Source: Periweissella cryptocerci (GTDB lineage Bacteria > Bacillota > Bacilli > Lactobacillales > Lactobacillaceae). From it: a DNA stretch of 64,000 bases. How positions within the stretch are numbered: the stretch's first letter is position 1; each line of letters begins with the position of its first letter. A program made the position numbers and the translations under genes. The notes under the pieces were generated by a model. It was not told the origin of the DNA, did no database searches, and worked only from the letters and a program-made list of their open reading frames with translations. Positions 49,524 through 57,781 of this stretch are shown in pieces. The stretch spans positions 2,790,001 to 2,854,000 of the forward strand of contig NZ_CP037940.1 in NCBI RefSeq assembly GCF_004358325.1, read 5' to 3'.

Positions 49524-50967
49524 TATTCTAAGCGACCCGCTAACGCACGAAGCCATCATGAAAGCCTATGCGAACAGCTCTTATGAAGGCTACTTTTTAT
49601 ATAGCCATCACGAAGAGTATCAACTATTGCGCCACACAAAGCTCATCACGGATCAACTACAAAGAATTATTGATGGTGAAGAGTTGCGGTTGATAGTGGA
49701 AATGCCACCTCGGCACGGTAAGTCAGCAAGTATTACGGAAACATTCCCGAGCTATTACTTAATGAAGAATCCCGAAAACGAAGTCATGGCCGTTGCTTAT
49801 TCGGAAGATTTATACAAGAAATTTGGCCGCAAGAATCGTGACAAGTTCACGGAATTTGCACCAAAACTCACTGATGGTGAGTTGCGTATCTCGAACAACA
49901 CCTCATCCGTAAGTGAATGGGGTGTGCAGGGTCACGGAGGCATGATGCGTTCAACTTCAATACTTGGTGGCGCCACTGGCCAAGGTGCTGATTTACTCAT
50001 CATTGATGATCCAGTCAAAAATATGCAAGAAGCTTTGAGCATGACAACTCGTGACCGTGTCTATGAAGAATATCAAGCGACTTTCCGTACACGTGTTCAT
50101 TCAGGTGGTTCAATCATCGTCATTATGACTCGATGGTCAGAAGATGACCTGGTTGGCCGAATCTTAAAGAAGGCAAAGCCTGGCGAATGGACAGTTCTTC
50201 GCTTGCCGGCCATCGCAGAAGATACAGATGATTTGTTGGGACGTAAGATTGGCGAACCACTAGCTCCCGAACTTGGTTATGACAAAGCTTGGATGGCTGA
50301 TATTCAAGCAGAAGTTGGTTCCAAGACTTGGGCAGCGTTGTATCAACAAAGACCAAAAGCTCAAGGTGGTCAAATGTTCAAACGTAATCAAGTAACTTGG
50401 TACGTTGATTCAGCAGAAACTAAACGAAGACTTGGGCTAGATGATTCAGTTGAAGTTTTCCCGGTGCACATCGATAAAACAATCCAATCATGGGATGCCA
50501 CATTCAAGAAAACTGATACATCCGATTTCGTAGCGGGTCAAGTTTGGGCTAAACGGGATAACAAATACTTCTTGATAGACCGTCATCACGAACGTATGGG
50601 CTTCACTGAAACAATCAAAGCAATTCGTCGTATGACCACTAAACACCCAAAAGCAAAATCTAAATACATTGAAGATAAGGCTAATGGATCTGCGGTTATC
50701 GACGTGTTGAAAAAGGAGCTGGAAGGAATTACGCCAGTAACTCCAGAAGGCGGGAAAGAAGTTCGAGCGAATGCTATTACGTATTTGTGGGAGGGTGGCA
50801 ACATTTACTTACCGCACCCTGACTGGCGGTCTTGGGTTGATGAATATATGGATGAACTTGAATCATTTCCATATGGCGTTCATGACGATGAGGTCGATAG
50901 CATGACCCAGGCGCTAAACCAGTTGCGTTCGAAGGGTTCATTAAAGAAACGTTTTGGAATGAGTTAA
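49495..50967 (+). CDS. terL: Terminase large subunit
   Basis: 490-residue packaging motor. ATPase: Walker A-like MPPRHGKSAS, Walker B LLIIDDP, coupling motif region VIMTRWSEDDL. RNase H-like nuclease: SWDATFKKTDTSDFVAG, IEDKANGSAVIDVL and HDDEVDSM carry the acidic metal ligands. ATG 49495 with GAGGAT upstream. The family (Terminase_6-like, gp17 type) implies packaging of concatemeric DNA. Confidence 0.92.
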   Translation: MRRSQPLTSDILSDPLTHEAIMKAYANSSYEGYFLYSHHEEYQLLRHTKLITDQLQRIIDGEELRLIVEMPPRHGKSASITETFPSYYLMKNPENEVMAVAYSEDLYKKFGRKNRDKFTEFAPKLTDGELRISNNTSSVSEWGVQGHGGMMRSTSILGGATGQGADLLIIDDPVKNMQEALSMTTRDRVYEEYQATFRTRVHSGGSIIVIMTRWSEDDLVGRILKKAKPGEWTVLRLPAIAEDTDDLLGRKIGEPLAPELGYDKAWMADIQAEVGSKTWAALYQQRPKAQGGQMFKRNQVTWYVDSAETKRRLGLDDSVEVFPVHIDKTIQSWDATFKKTDTSDFVAGQVWAKRDNKYFLIDRHHERMGFTETIKAIRRMTTKHPKAKSKYIEDKANGSAVIDVLKKELEGITPVTPEGGKEVRANAITYLWEGGNIYLPHPDWRSWVDEYMDELESFPYGVHDDEVDSMTQALNQLRSKGSLKKRFGMS

Positions 50968-50986
50968 TAAGAAAGGAACTGAGCAA

Positions 50987-52354
50987 TTGAGTGTTAAATC
51001 AGAGATAAAGGCAATGAAGACCGATGGCAATGATTACTATTCAGCAGGGATGCGTTCATATGGTTCAAATCTTAGATTGAGTCACTCTCCTGAAGAATAT
51101 GAAGCGTTGTATGCGTCTAATCCGATTGCTAAGAATATTGTCGATATCCCGGCAGACGACTTAACTCGTAATGGGTGGAAGATTACATTTGATGGTGATG
51201 ATAAGGACGGCAAAATGCTGGCGGACAAACTTGAAAGCAAGCTCAAACAGCTGAAAGCGCCTGAAGCGTTTGCCGAAATGTTCCGCTACTCCCGACTATA
51301 CGGTGATGGCTTTATTTTCATTGGAACAGTTGAGAGCAAGAAACATGAGCTTAGAGAAATACTTAAGCCGGATGGAATTAAAAACATTGCATACTTAAAT
51401 GCTTTCTCGCAAAAGAAAGTTAGTGAGCTCGTTCAGAATGAGAATGTCTATTCCGAAGACTTCGGTAAATTAGAATCGCTGATTGTCAATTCGTATAATC
51501 GCGTAGGCGTTCGTGAGCCCAAAAAGAAAAAGAAGAATAAAACAAAAGAAGGCTCGCAAGTAATTGATTACTCGCGAGTTTTTCACGATCAGTATTTACG
51601 TTTTGAGGACGACGTTCAAGGCAGCGGTTTGATTGAGTCGTTGTTCAAGATTCTTGAAGTAATTGATACAGCGACGGACTCTATCGGTCGGATGCTTTAC
51701 GATTTTACGTTTAAAGTCTATCAAACACCGGGCGTCGATGACTTGAATCCTGAAGAAGAAGCTGAATTGAAAGCTCGGGTTGATTCTCGCTTTGGGATTG
51801 AGCACTTGGCGCTGATTGGGAGTGATGAAAGCATTGATAAAGTCGGAACTCCACTTGCTGGGATTAACGATTTGTTAGATTTTATTTGGGATTACTTGTC
51901 CGGAGCTGCACGCATGCCAAAAAGCATTCTTAAAGGTCAAGAAGTCGGAACCGTTAGCGGTGCTGAGTACGATGTCATCAACTATTACGACCGAATAAAG
52001 GCCATCCAGAATAATGATTTAAAGCCACATTTGGAACGTTTGATTCGATTGTTATTGCAGTCTGATGAATTTGGCAATATTGATCCTGATTCAAAGAAGT
52101 GGTCAATTGAATTCAATAGTCTTTGGAGCCTCGATGCAAAGACTGAAGCGGAAGTGGCTAAGTTGATGGCTGATTCAGCAAGCACTCGAATTCAGTCGGG
52201 CATGACCTCGCCAAACGAGGAACGTGATGCTGCGTTCGGTAAGCGTGGCGTAGCTGGAGCGAAGTTCTTAGGTGATTCAGCTGACGGCGCAACATTCGAT
52301 GTATTGATCAAAGCAATTGCCAAGGCAACTGAAGCTGATTCAAATGGTGATTAG
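50987..52354 (+). CDS. Portal protein (DUF1073 family)
   Basis: 455 residues; forms the DNA entry ring of the head. The DUF1073 pattern is clear: NPIAKNIVDIPADDLTRNGWKI, AEMFRYSRLYGDGFIFIG, then GLIESLFKILEVIDTATDSIGRMLYDF and SGAARMPKSILKGQEVGTVSGAEYDVINYYDRI. The start is TTG 50987 with AAAGGAACTG upstream. A Lys-rich linker (KKKKKNKTKEG) precedes a terminator-like hairpin inside the gene. The stop is directly followed by the next start. Confidence 0.88.
   Translation: MSVKSEIKAMKTDGNDYYSAGMRSYGSNLRLSHSPEEYEALYASNPIAKNIVDIPADDLTRNGWKITFDGDDKDGKMLADKLESKLKQLKAPEAFAEMFRYSRLYGDGFIFIGTVESKKHELREILKPDGIKNIAYLNAFSQKKVSELVQNENVYSEDFGKLESLIVNSYNRVGVREPKKKKKNKTKEGSQVIDYSRVFHDQYLRFEDDVQGSGLIESLFKILEVIDTATDSIGRMLYDFTFKVYQTPGVDDLNPEEEAELKARVDSRFGIEHLALIGSDESIDKVGTPLAGINDLLDFIWDYLSGAARMPKSILKGQEVGTVSGAEYDVINYYDRIKAIQNNDLKPHLERLIRLLLQSDEFGNIDPDSKKWSIEFNSLWSLDAKTEAEVAKLMADSASTRIQSGMTSPNEERDAAFGKRGVAGAKFLGDSADGATFDVLIKAIAKATEADSNGD
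51553..51583 (+). other. Terminator-like hairpin inside the portal gene
   Basis: CTCGCAAGTAA faces TTACTCGCGAG (10 of 11 pairs) around TTGA, followed by GTTTTTC. It lies within coding sequence, where attenuation would reduce late transcription. Confidence 0.4.
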
Positions 52355-53824
52355 ATGAAATGGACGGAGAAGGATTACCCTAATCGTATTGAAAACGCCT
52401 ATTTTGAGAGCATGACCAAGAGCGTGCTACCGCAAACATTTGCAATTATCATCTATGCATTGAGAAACGTTGCGCCATTGCTACCAGATAAGCGCTGGCG
52501 GGCAGATGCCATCGAACCTGAAGTATTAATCCCAACACAAGAAAAAGCGCTTAAACGTGGTTTAGAACGTAAAATGGCAGGTTTGGAAAAATTTGCTCAA
52601 AGTCAAAGGCTATCCGATGATGACGCTAAGACATTTGTTCACTCAACGGTAATGGCGTTGAATATGTTCAATAAGAGTAATCTTGATAGCATGTTCGAGT
52701 TTAAGCGTTTAGGTAAAACGCGCGATATGACGGGATTGGGAAGTTATATTGACACCGCAATTAAAGAAAACGTTGATTTAATCAAAACAATTCCAAAAAA
52801 AGTTCACGAACAGATTGTTGATGCCGTTACCTGGGCAATTGATAATGGTGAACCTAAGCAAGCGTTAGAAGCTAATCTGTTAAAACTTGGAGCAAAATCT
52901 GAAGGGCGTGCACGATTGATTGCTCGAGATCAAACTGCAAAAATTTACGGGCAAATTAATTCGCGGAGGCAGCAAGATAATGGCATTAAGGCTTTTCGCT
53001 GGATAACCGTCGGCGACAATCGAGTGCGAGACTCACACGTAGAAGTTGCTGACCATGTATTTATGTATTCCGATTATAAAGAGCATACGCCAAATGGTTG
53101 TTTGCCAGGTGAAGACATACAATGCCGATGCATTGCTGAGCCGGTCTTTGATGATGAACTCAGCGAGATGGATGTTGATCCCTACGAAGGACAAACGGAA
53201 GATGTTAGTGAAAATGCGGATGTAGAAAAGCTTCGAAGATTTCACACTAAAAACGTCACGACGGCCGGCGATGCCTTATCTCATGTATCAAACGAAATGA
53301 AGAACTTAATAGAACATGAAATTTATGTGCAGGTTCGCGATGCTCCAGTTGTTCAACGATTCTTAGTATTGGGAGGGATGAGAGTTGCATTCACAGATAA
53401 GATGCGTCCTGGAGAATTAGGAGGAACGGTGTTACGTGATGACCGTATTCGAATGCGGTTTAACGCACGCTACTTTGCTACTAAGGATGTATTAGTCAAT
53501 GAAGAGAAAAAATTAGCTGACAAAATGTTCGGTGTCGTTGTTAGACCAGAAGATTTATATCGATATACCGTAACTCATGAATTTGGACATGTAATTGAAT
53601 TTTCTATTTATAGAGAATATGGAGTGAAACCAAGTGTCTTGCATAAGCAAATACTTGATAAGTTTGCTACAATGTATCCAAGCGAGAACATTAAAAAATA
53701 CTATTCGCAGTATATTCACGATGATCCAGGTGAATTATTCGCGGAGGCTTACACCGATTACCGGATTGGAATTGTCGGTAAACTGGGAAAGGCTTTTGAA
53801 GCTGTAATGAAAGGATATAGTTAA
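52355..53824 (+). CDS. MuF-type minor head protein fused to a zinc metallopeptidase domain
   Basis: 489 residues. Residues ~1-290 are a phage Mu gpF-like minor head protein; its core motif is WITVGDNRVRDSHVEVADHVF..NGCLPGEDIQCRCIAEPVF. Residues ~290-489 form a separate domain with HEFGH (His408-His412) and downstream DDPGELFAEAYTDY (Glu464), the HExxH..E layout of zincins. MuF proteins of temperate Firmicutes phages often carry such C-terminal polymorphic toxin domains, delivered with the virion or DNA. The small gene downstream would be the immunity partner. It starts right after the portal stop. Confidence 0.85.
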   Translation: MKWTEKDYPNRIENAYFESMTKSVLPQTFAIIIYALRNVAPLLPDKRWRADAIEPEVLIPTQEKALKRGLERKMAGLEKFAQSQRLSDDDAKTFVHSTVMALNMFNKSNLDSMFEFKRLGKTRDMTGLGSYIDTAIKENVDLIKTIPKKVHEQIVDAVTWAIDNGEPKQALEANLLKLGAKSEGRARLIARDQTAKIYGQINSRRQQDNGIKAFRWITVGDNRVRDSHVEVADHVFMYSDYKEHTPNGCLPGEDIQCRCIAEPVFDDELSEMDVDPYEGQTEDVSENADVEKLRRFHTKNVTTAGDALSHVSNEMKNLIEHEIYVQVRDAPVVQRFLVLGGMRVAFTDKMRPGELGGTVLRDDRIRMRFNARYFATKDVLVNEEKKLADKMFGVVVRPEDLYRYTVTHEFGHVIEFSIYREYGVKPSVLHKQILDKFATMYPSENIKKYYSQYIHDDPGELFAEAYTDYRIGIVGKLGKAFEAVMKGYS

Positions 53825-53826
53825 CA

Positions 53827-54051
53827 ATGATATTAAAATCGATTGCACTAATGAACGAAGATAAGTTCATGTTGAATGCAGACTATACCTATATTCCAAA
53901 ACCTGATACTCCTCGTTCGCTAGTCCTGGATTGGATTACAGAAAAGAAGTGGAAATCTAAGGAGATGGGCGAAGACCTGCATCCAGTAGCAGACTATGTT
54001 TTTGAAATTGAAAAGCATATTAATGATTATCCTGATGATTCAAATAATTAA
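53827..54051 (+). CDS. Candidate immunity protein for the MuF peptidase toxin
   Basis: 74 residues, acidic at the C-terminus (EMGEDLHPVADYVFEIEKHINDYPDDSNN), no family recognised. It starts 2 bp after the MuF gene and is followed at once by a terminator, so the pair forms the end of a transcription unit. Position, small size and acidity fit an immunity protein; sequence alone does not prove it. Confidence 0.55.
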   Translation: MILKSIALMNEDKFMLNADYTYIPKPDTPRSLVLDWITEKKWKSKEMGEDLHPVADYVFEIEKHINDYPDDSNN

Positions 54052-54064
54052 TTAAATGAAAGCA

Positions 54065-54091
54065 GGCGCAACTTAAGGGTGCGCCTTTTTT
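54065..54091 (+). terminator. Terminator after the MuF toxin/immunity pair
   Basis: GGCGCA / TGCGCC with a 9-nt loop, followed by six T. Confidence 0.8.
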
Positions 54092-54120
54092 GTGCACTTT
54101 TTTTGAAAGGAGAAGAAAAT

Positions 54121-54345
54121 ATGACAATTTATACACGTTTTGGCTGTATTGAATGCCAGAAAACAAAATTAACAGCAAAAGCGTTCAAGCTAGTATTTAA
54201 CGAAGTGAATGTTGATGAGGAACCAGAAGCATTAGCTAATCTGAAAGATATGGGATTTGGACAATTGCCGGTTGTGCTACACGAGGGACAAATGTGGTCA
54301 GGTCATCAACCCGATGTTTTAAAGCGAATTGCTATGGAAGCGTAG
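54121..54345 (+). CDS. Glutaredoxin/NrdH-like protein
   Basis: 74-residue thioredoxin-fold protein: MTIYTRFGCIECQKTKLTAKAF with the redox pair CxxC, then NVDEEPEALANLKDMGFGQLPVVLHEGQMWSG, which contains the cis-Pro (LPVV). NrdH-type proteins reduce ribonucleotide reductase; here it lies alone among head genes. ATG 54121 follows AAAGGAGAAG; the open frame from 54079 starts in the terminator. Confidence 0.85.
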   Translation: MTIYTRFGCIECQKTKLTAKAFKLVFNEVNVDEEPEALANLKDMGFGQLPVVLHEGQMWSGHQPDVLKRIAMEA

Positions 54346-54376
54346 CGAGCAAATTATGAGAGGAGGTGATATTAAC

Positions 54377-54568
54377 ATGGCAACAAAGAAGGAAGAACAA
54401 ACAACAGTGACCAAGAAGAGCCACGTCGTTGTACTCGGTGACTGCTTAGATGCAATCGCAACTGCGAATGGTATGTCAGTAGCAAAGCTCGCAAAGATTA
54501 ATGAATTAAAAGGCTACAACATCAAACCAGGCATGGAACTGAAACTTAGTGTTGAGGAGGTGGACTAG
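54377..54568 (+). CDS. Small LysM-domain protein
   Basis: 63 residues from ATG 54377 (GAGGAGGTGA). After a polar N-terminus the sequence SHVVVLGDCLDAIATANGMSVAKLAKINELKGYNIKPGMELKL is a single LysM domain. LysM binds peptidoglycan when exported, but there is no signal peptide; in phages LysM-like modules also occur in structural proteins, so a capsid decoration or connector role is possible. Confidence 0.75.
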   Translation: MATKKEEQTTVTKKSHVVVLGDCLDAIATANGMSVAKLAKINELKGYNIKPGMELKLSVEEVD

Positions 54569-54569
54569 C

Positions 54570-55646
54570 ATGGCATTTAGATATGATCATGCGCTAGTCA
54601 ATGACAGTGCATTTGAATTAACGCCAGAGGGTTATTTGAATGCTGAAGTCCCTATTGCGCGTGCTGGAGTATTTCCGTACAAACAGCCTGGAAACAAGGT
54701 TCGTTATGAAGCCAAATTACCTGAAGAGTTATTTAGTTCATCAACAATTGCATCCGCAAATCGTAAACCGCTAACAAGTGGTCATCCAAGCGAGTTAGTA
54801 GACGCAACCAACATCAAGAAATATCAAGTTGGTTGGACTGATTCAGATGCTCGTGAGGTTGACGGTGCGTTGGTAGTTGGAGTTACCGTTACTGACCCTC
54901 AAATAATTGATGAAATCCAAACAGGTATTCGTAAGGAAATTTCAATAGGGTTCGTTACTGATGAACAAAATGTTCGTGGAGTTTTTGATGGCGCGGAATA
55001 TGAAACCGTTCAAAAGGACATGCGGATAAACCACGTAGCGATTGTTGCGCGTGGTCGTGCTGGAAGTACTATATCGTTCAAAGCTGACTCTGCTGAGATG
55101 GTTGTTGAAGATAACGCTGAACAAAAAAACGGAGGAAAAACGATGAAGATTCGTTTAGATGGTCAAGATGTTGATCTTGAGGAAGCTCAAGTACAATCAA
55201 CAATCACTGATTTAGAAACAAAAGCTGCTACCGCGACAGCAGAAATGGAAACAGTTCAAGCTAAGGCAGACGCTGCGGAAGCGAAGGTTGCTACACTTGA
55301 AGAAAATATGAAAGGCATGGTTAAAGCTGATTCGATTGACGAGTTAGCTGACCAGCGTGCCAAGTTTAAAGAGTCTGCCAAGAAGGTTTTGGGAGACTCT
55401 TTTGATTTTGTTGGCAAGTCTGATAAAGATGTGAAAGTTGCTGCAATTACCAAAGCTAACCCAAATCTTAAATTGGATAGTAAGTCAGATGCTTACGTTA
55501 ATGCTTACTACGACATCGTCGTCGATGCAGCAGACGAAGGTTTTATTGCTGGGATTAACACACGTGGTGATTCAGCTGATGACGACAAGAAGGAAGTCGA
55601 AGAATTGCGTAACAAGCGTATGAACATGAATAAGAAGGGAGAATAG
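54570..55646 (+). CDS. Prohead protease/scaffold protein (DUF2213)
   Basis: 358 residues from ATG 54570 (GAGGAGGTGG). Residues 1-~175 are the DUF2213 protease-like domain (NDSAFELTPEGYLNAEVPIARAGVFPY, RKPLTSGHPSELVDATNIKKYQVGW, MRINHVAIVARGRAG). The rest is a coiled-coil scaffold (ITDLETKAATATAEMETVQAKADAAEAKVATLEE). A strong internal start at 55143 can produce the scaffold part alone. Confidence 0.82.
   Translation: MAFRYDHALVNDSAFELTPEGYLNAEVPIARAGVFPYKQPGNKVRYEAKLPEELFSSSTIASANRKPLTSGHPSELVDATNIKKYQVGWTDSDAREVDGALVVGVTVTDPQIIDEIQTGIRKEISIGFVTDEQNVRGVFDGAEYETVQKDMRINHVAIVARGRAGSTISFKADSAEMVVEDNAEQKNGGKTMKIRLDGQDVDLEEAQVQSTITDLETKAATATAEMETVQAKADAAEAKVATLEENMKGMVKADSIDELADQRAKFKESAKKVLGDSFDFVGKSDKDVKVAAITKANPNLKLDSKSDAYVNAYYDIVVDAADEGFIAGINTRGDSADDDKKEVEELRNKRMNMNKKGE
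55143..55646 (+). CDS. Nested scaffold protein from an internal start
   Basis: In frame with the protease gene (codon 192): CGGAGGAAAAACG precedes ATG 55143, an optimal ribosome-binding site exactly at the domain border. The product (167 residues, MKIRLDGQDVDLEEAQ..) would be a free scaffold as in the lambda C/Nu3 pair. Confidence 0.5.
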   Translation: MKIRLDGQDVDLEEAQVQSTITDLETKAATATAEMETVQAKADAAEAKVATLEENMKGMVKADSIDELADQRAKFKESAKKVLGDSFDFVGKSDKDVKVAAITKANPNLKLDSKSDAYVNAYYDIVVDAADEGFIAGINTRGDSADDDKKEVEELRNKRMNMNKKGE

Positions 55647-55649
55647 CAC

Positions 55650-56120
55650 ATGCCTATTCCAGAACCAAAAAAATACATGGATTCAGAGCTTGGACTTGGT
55701 AAAATTTCAAGTTTCCAATCTCATGAAGCCAAGACACGTACATCAGGAGCAACTATTGCACCAGGCACACCACTTCAAACAGTTGGAGGCGTGGTTACAG
55801 CGTTAACGAACGGGAAGTTTGCCGGTGTTGCAATCGCCAAGAATTTCGTTAAGGAACTCGATTATGACGGTGTAGCTAAAAATGCTGACTATGAGCCAAA
55901 TGAACCAGTGCCAGTGCTAACCAAGGGCGGTATCACGGTAATTGTTGGCGAAGACGTAGTAACAGATCAGCTTGCAACTGTTCGTAGCGGTAAGTTTATG
56001 GTGGCCACGCCTGCATCCGGCACCGGGGAAACTTACAATCCAGGTGATGCAGTGGTTGGAATCTTTGAAAGCAACGGACTTGCAAACGGAACTGCAATCG
56101 TAAAAATCAATTTAGCATAG
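55650..56120 (+). CDS. Structural cement/decoration protein (DUF2190-like)
   Basis: 156 residues, beta-rich with the small-barrel pattern of head cement proteins: ISSFQSHEAKTRTSGATIAPGTPLQTVGGVVTALTNGKFAGVAIAKN and GDAVVGIFESNGLANGTAIVKINL. It sits between scaffold and capsid genes with AAGGGAG upstream, the usual place for the protein that stabilises the expanded capsid. Confidence 0.72.
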   Translation: MPIPEPKKYMDSELGLGKISSFQSHEAKTRTSGATIAPGTPLQTVGGVVTALTNGKFAGVAIAKNFVKELDYDGVAKNADYEPNEPVPVLTKGGITVIVGEDVVTDQLATVRSGKFMVATPASGTGETYNPGDAVVGIFESNGLANGTAIVKINLA

Positions 56121-56133
56121 GAGGAATTAATAT

Positions 56134-57009
56134 ATGGCAGTTAATGGAATTTTAGAAGCTCGTGATTTAGAAGCGATTGATAAAGTTATCTATCGTGCTC
56201 CCGAAGAAGAATTAGTGGCACGTCAACTATTCAACATTAAGTCAGATGTTCCAGAATACATGGAAACATATGGCTACAACGTAATGACACGTTCAGGTGT
56301 CGCTAAAATCATCGCAGATAACACCGATGATTTACCAATGATTGATGCTGATATGACGCGGTATCATCAACCAATCTTTACAATTGGTGGTGGTGTTAAG
56401 TATTCAGACCGTGAACTTTCACAAGCACGTGCGATGGGTATGAATCTTGATGCCGAAAAAGCAGATACGGTTCGGCGTGCTATTGCTGAAAAAGAAAATA
56501 AAATGGCCTTCATCGGGGACGCCTCAGTCGGTTTAAAAGGTTTGACTAACGCTGTGGGCATTAAGGTTGAAGCAGCCGCCGCGACGTGGGCTGAATCAAC
56601 TCCAGAAGAAATCGTGGAGCAAATTCGTGTTGCTCGGTCACGCATTACTGTTATCCCAGGTTACTCAAACGCACCACTTAATTTGGTCATTGCTGCTAAT
56701 CAATACGAATTGTTGAATAAACGGTATAACCAGTATGAACCTAAAACGATTTTGGAACTGATTCGTGGTTATGGCTGGTTCGAGGAAATTAAGTCATTAA
56801 CTGACCTTTTGGGAGTCGGAACCGGTGGCACAAACTCATTCATGGTTTATGAAAACACCTCCCGCACAGCCGAACTATTAATTCCACGCGACATTACTCG
56901 GCACGCTGAAGAACGGCGTTATCCTGGTGTCCGTGTACCGTTTGATTCTCGGATTGGTGGCTTAATCATTCGTACACCATACGCCATCATTCGTGTTGAT
57001 GGAATTTAG
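56134..57009 (+). CDS. Major capsid protein (DUF2184 family)
   Basis: 291 residues. The DUF2184 pattern of HK97-fold capsids is present: VIYRAPEEELVARQLFNIKSDVPEYMETYGYNVMTRSG, HQPIFTIGGGVKYSDRELSQARAMG, NKMAFIGD, and the C-terminal RRYPGVRVPFDSRIGGLIIRTPYAI. AGGAGG precedes the ATG. The gene uses preferred codons and stands in the centre of the head cluster. Confidence 0.88.
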   Translation: MAVNGILEARDLEAIDKVIYRAPEEELVARQLFNIKSDVPEYMETYGYNVMTRSGVAKIIADNTDDLPMIDADMTRYHQPIFTIGGGVKYSDRELSQARAMGMNLDAEKADTVRRAIAEKENKMAFIGDASVGLKGLTNAVGIKVEAAAATWAESTPEEIVEQIRVARSRITVIPGYSNAPLNLVIAANQYELLNKRYNQYEPKTILELIRGYGWFEEIKSLTDLLGVGTGGTNSFMVYENTSRTAELLIPRDITRHAEERRYPGVRVPFDSRIGGLIIRTPYAIIRVDGI

Positions 57010-57026
57010 AAAAGGAGAGTATTGAG

Positions 57027-57401
57027 ATGTTTATTAAAAACAACGGCGACTTCGTTCGTGTCATCGCTGGTACAAACGTTGTGCCAGGTACCAATAATTT
57101 TGAAGATCCTTTAGCAAGTCAAATTGCAAAAGAGCTCAAAACTAATGTGGTTTTAAAAACATTGCTAAAAACTGGCGAAATGGAAATTGAAGAAGCTGAA
57201 TTTGGGACTCTGAAATCAGCCGATGCAATTAAGCTTGTTAACGAAACAATTAGTCTTGATACACTTCAAGAGATGGCAGATGCACACGATGGTAAGACCG
57301 TTCAAAAAGCTATCAAAGACCGCATTGCTGAATTGACAACACCATCAGACCAAGAAAATAGCGATGAAGGTAATAACGTCGATGTCGGGGATGTGGAATA
57401 G
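57027..57401 (+). CDS. Uncharacterised 124-residue head-region protein
   Basis: AAAGGAG precedes the ATG. The N-terminal half looks like a small beta domain with a conserved-looking VRVIAGTNVVPGTNNFED; the C-terminal half is helical and ends in an acidic, low-complexity tail (SDQENSDEGNNVDVGDVE). Proteins of this size between capsid and DUF4054 genes are common in myophages and usually unassigned; a head decoration or connector protein is likely. Confidence 0.6.
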   Translation: MFIKNNGDFVRVIAGTNVVPGTNNFEDPLASQIAKELKTNVVLKTLLKTGEMEIEEAEFGTLKSADAIKLVNETISLDTLQEMADAHDGKTVQKAIKDRIAELTTPSDQENSDEGNNVDVGDVE

Positions 57402-57418
57402 CCGAAAGGAGGGCATGA

Positions 57419-57781
57419 ATGATGCCTGAACAAAATTCGACAGAAAAACCATCAATTCAAAACGTGCGAATTATGCATGAAAATTTTGCGGATGCTAACG
57501 AAGCAGTTATTGCTCAATTCGTCGACGATGCTTGGCTTGAGGTTCAAGACCTTTTCCGACCAAAGTATCGAGAAATTGCGTGTCGCTACTTAGCAGCGCA
57601 TTTACTTTTGCTATCCGCCGATACTTATCGCGTAAAATCTGAAAAAGTTGATGAGATGGAAAAAAGTTACTTTGCGAGCTCGCGAAGTGGTTTTGATACC
57701 ACTCCGTTCGGCCAAAAATATAAGCAACTTCTTGATCAGTTCGGGAAAGGTAGCAAACGCATCGGATTGGTGGTGGTGTAA
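57419..57781 (+). CDS. Head-tail connector (DUF4054)
   Basis: 120 residues with the helical DUF4054 pattern (PSIQNVRIMHENFADANEAVIAQFVDDAWLEVQDLFRPKYREIACRYLAAHLLLL), an adaptor below the portal. GGAGGG precedes the ATG; a second ATG follows immediately (57422). The stop is directly followed by the next start. Confidence 0.75.
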   Translation: MMPEQNSTEKPSIQNVRIMHENFADANEAVIAQFVDDAWLEVQDLFRPKYREIACRYLAAHLLLLSADTYRVKSEKVDEMEKSYFASSRSGFDTTPFGQKYKQLLDQFGKGSKRIGLVVV

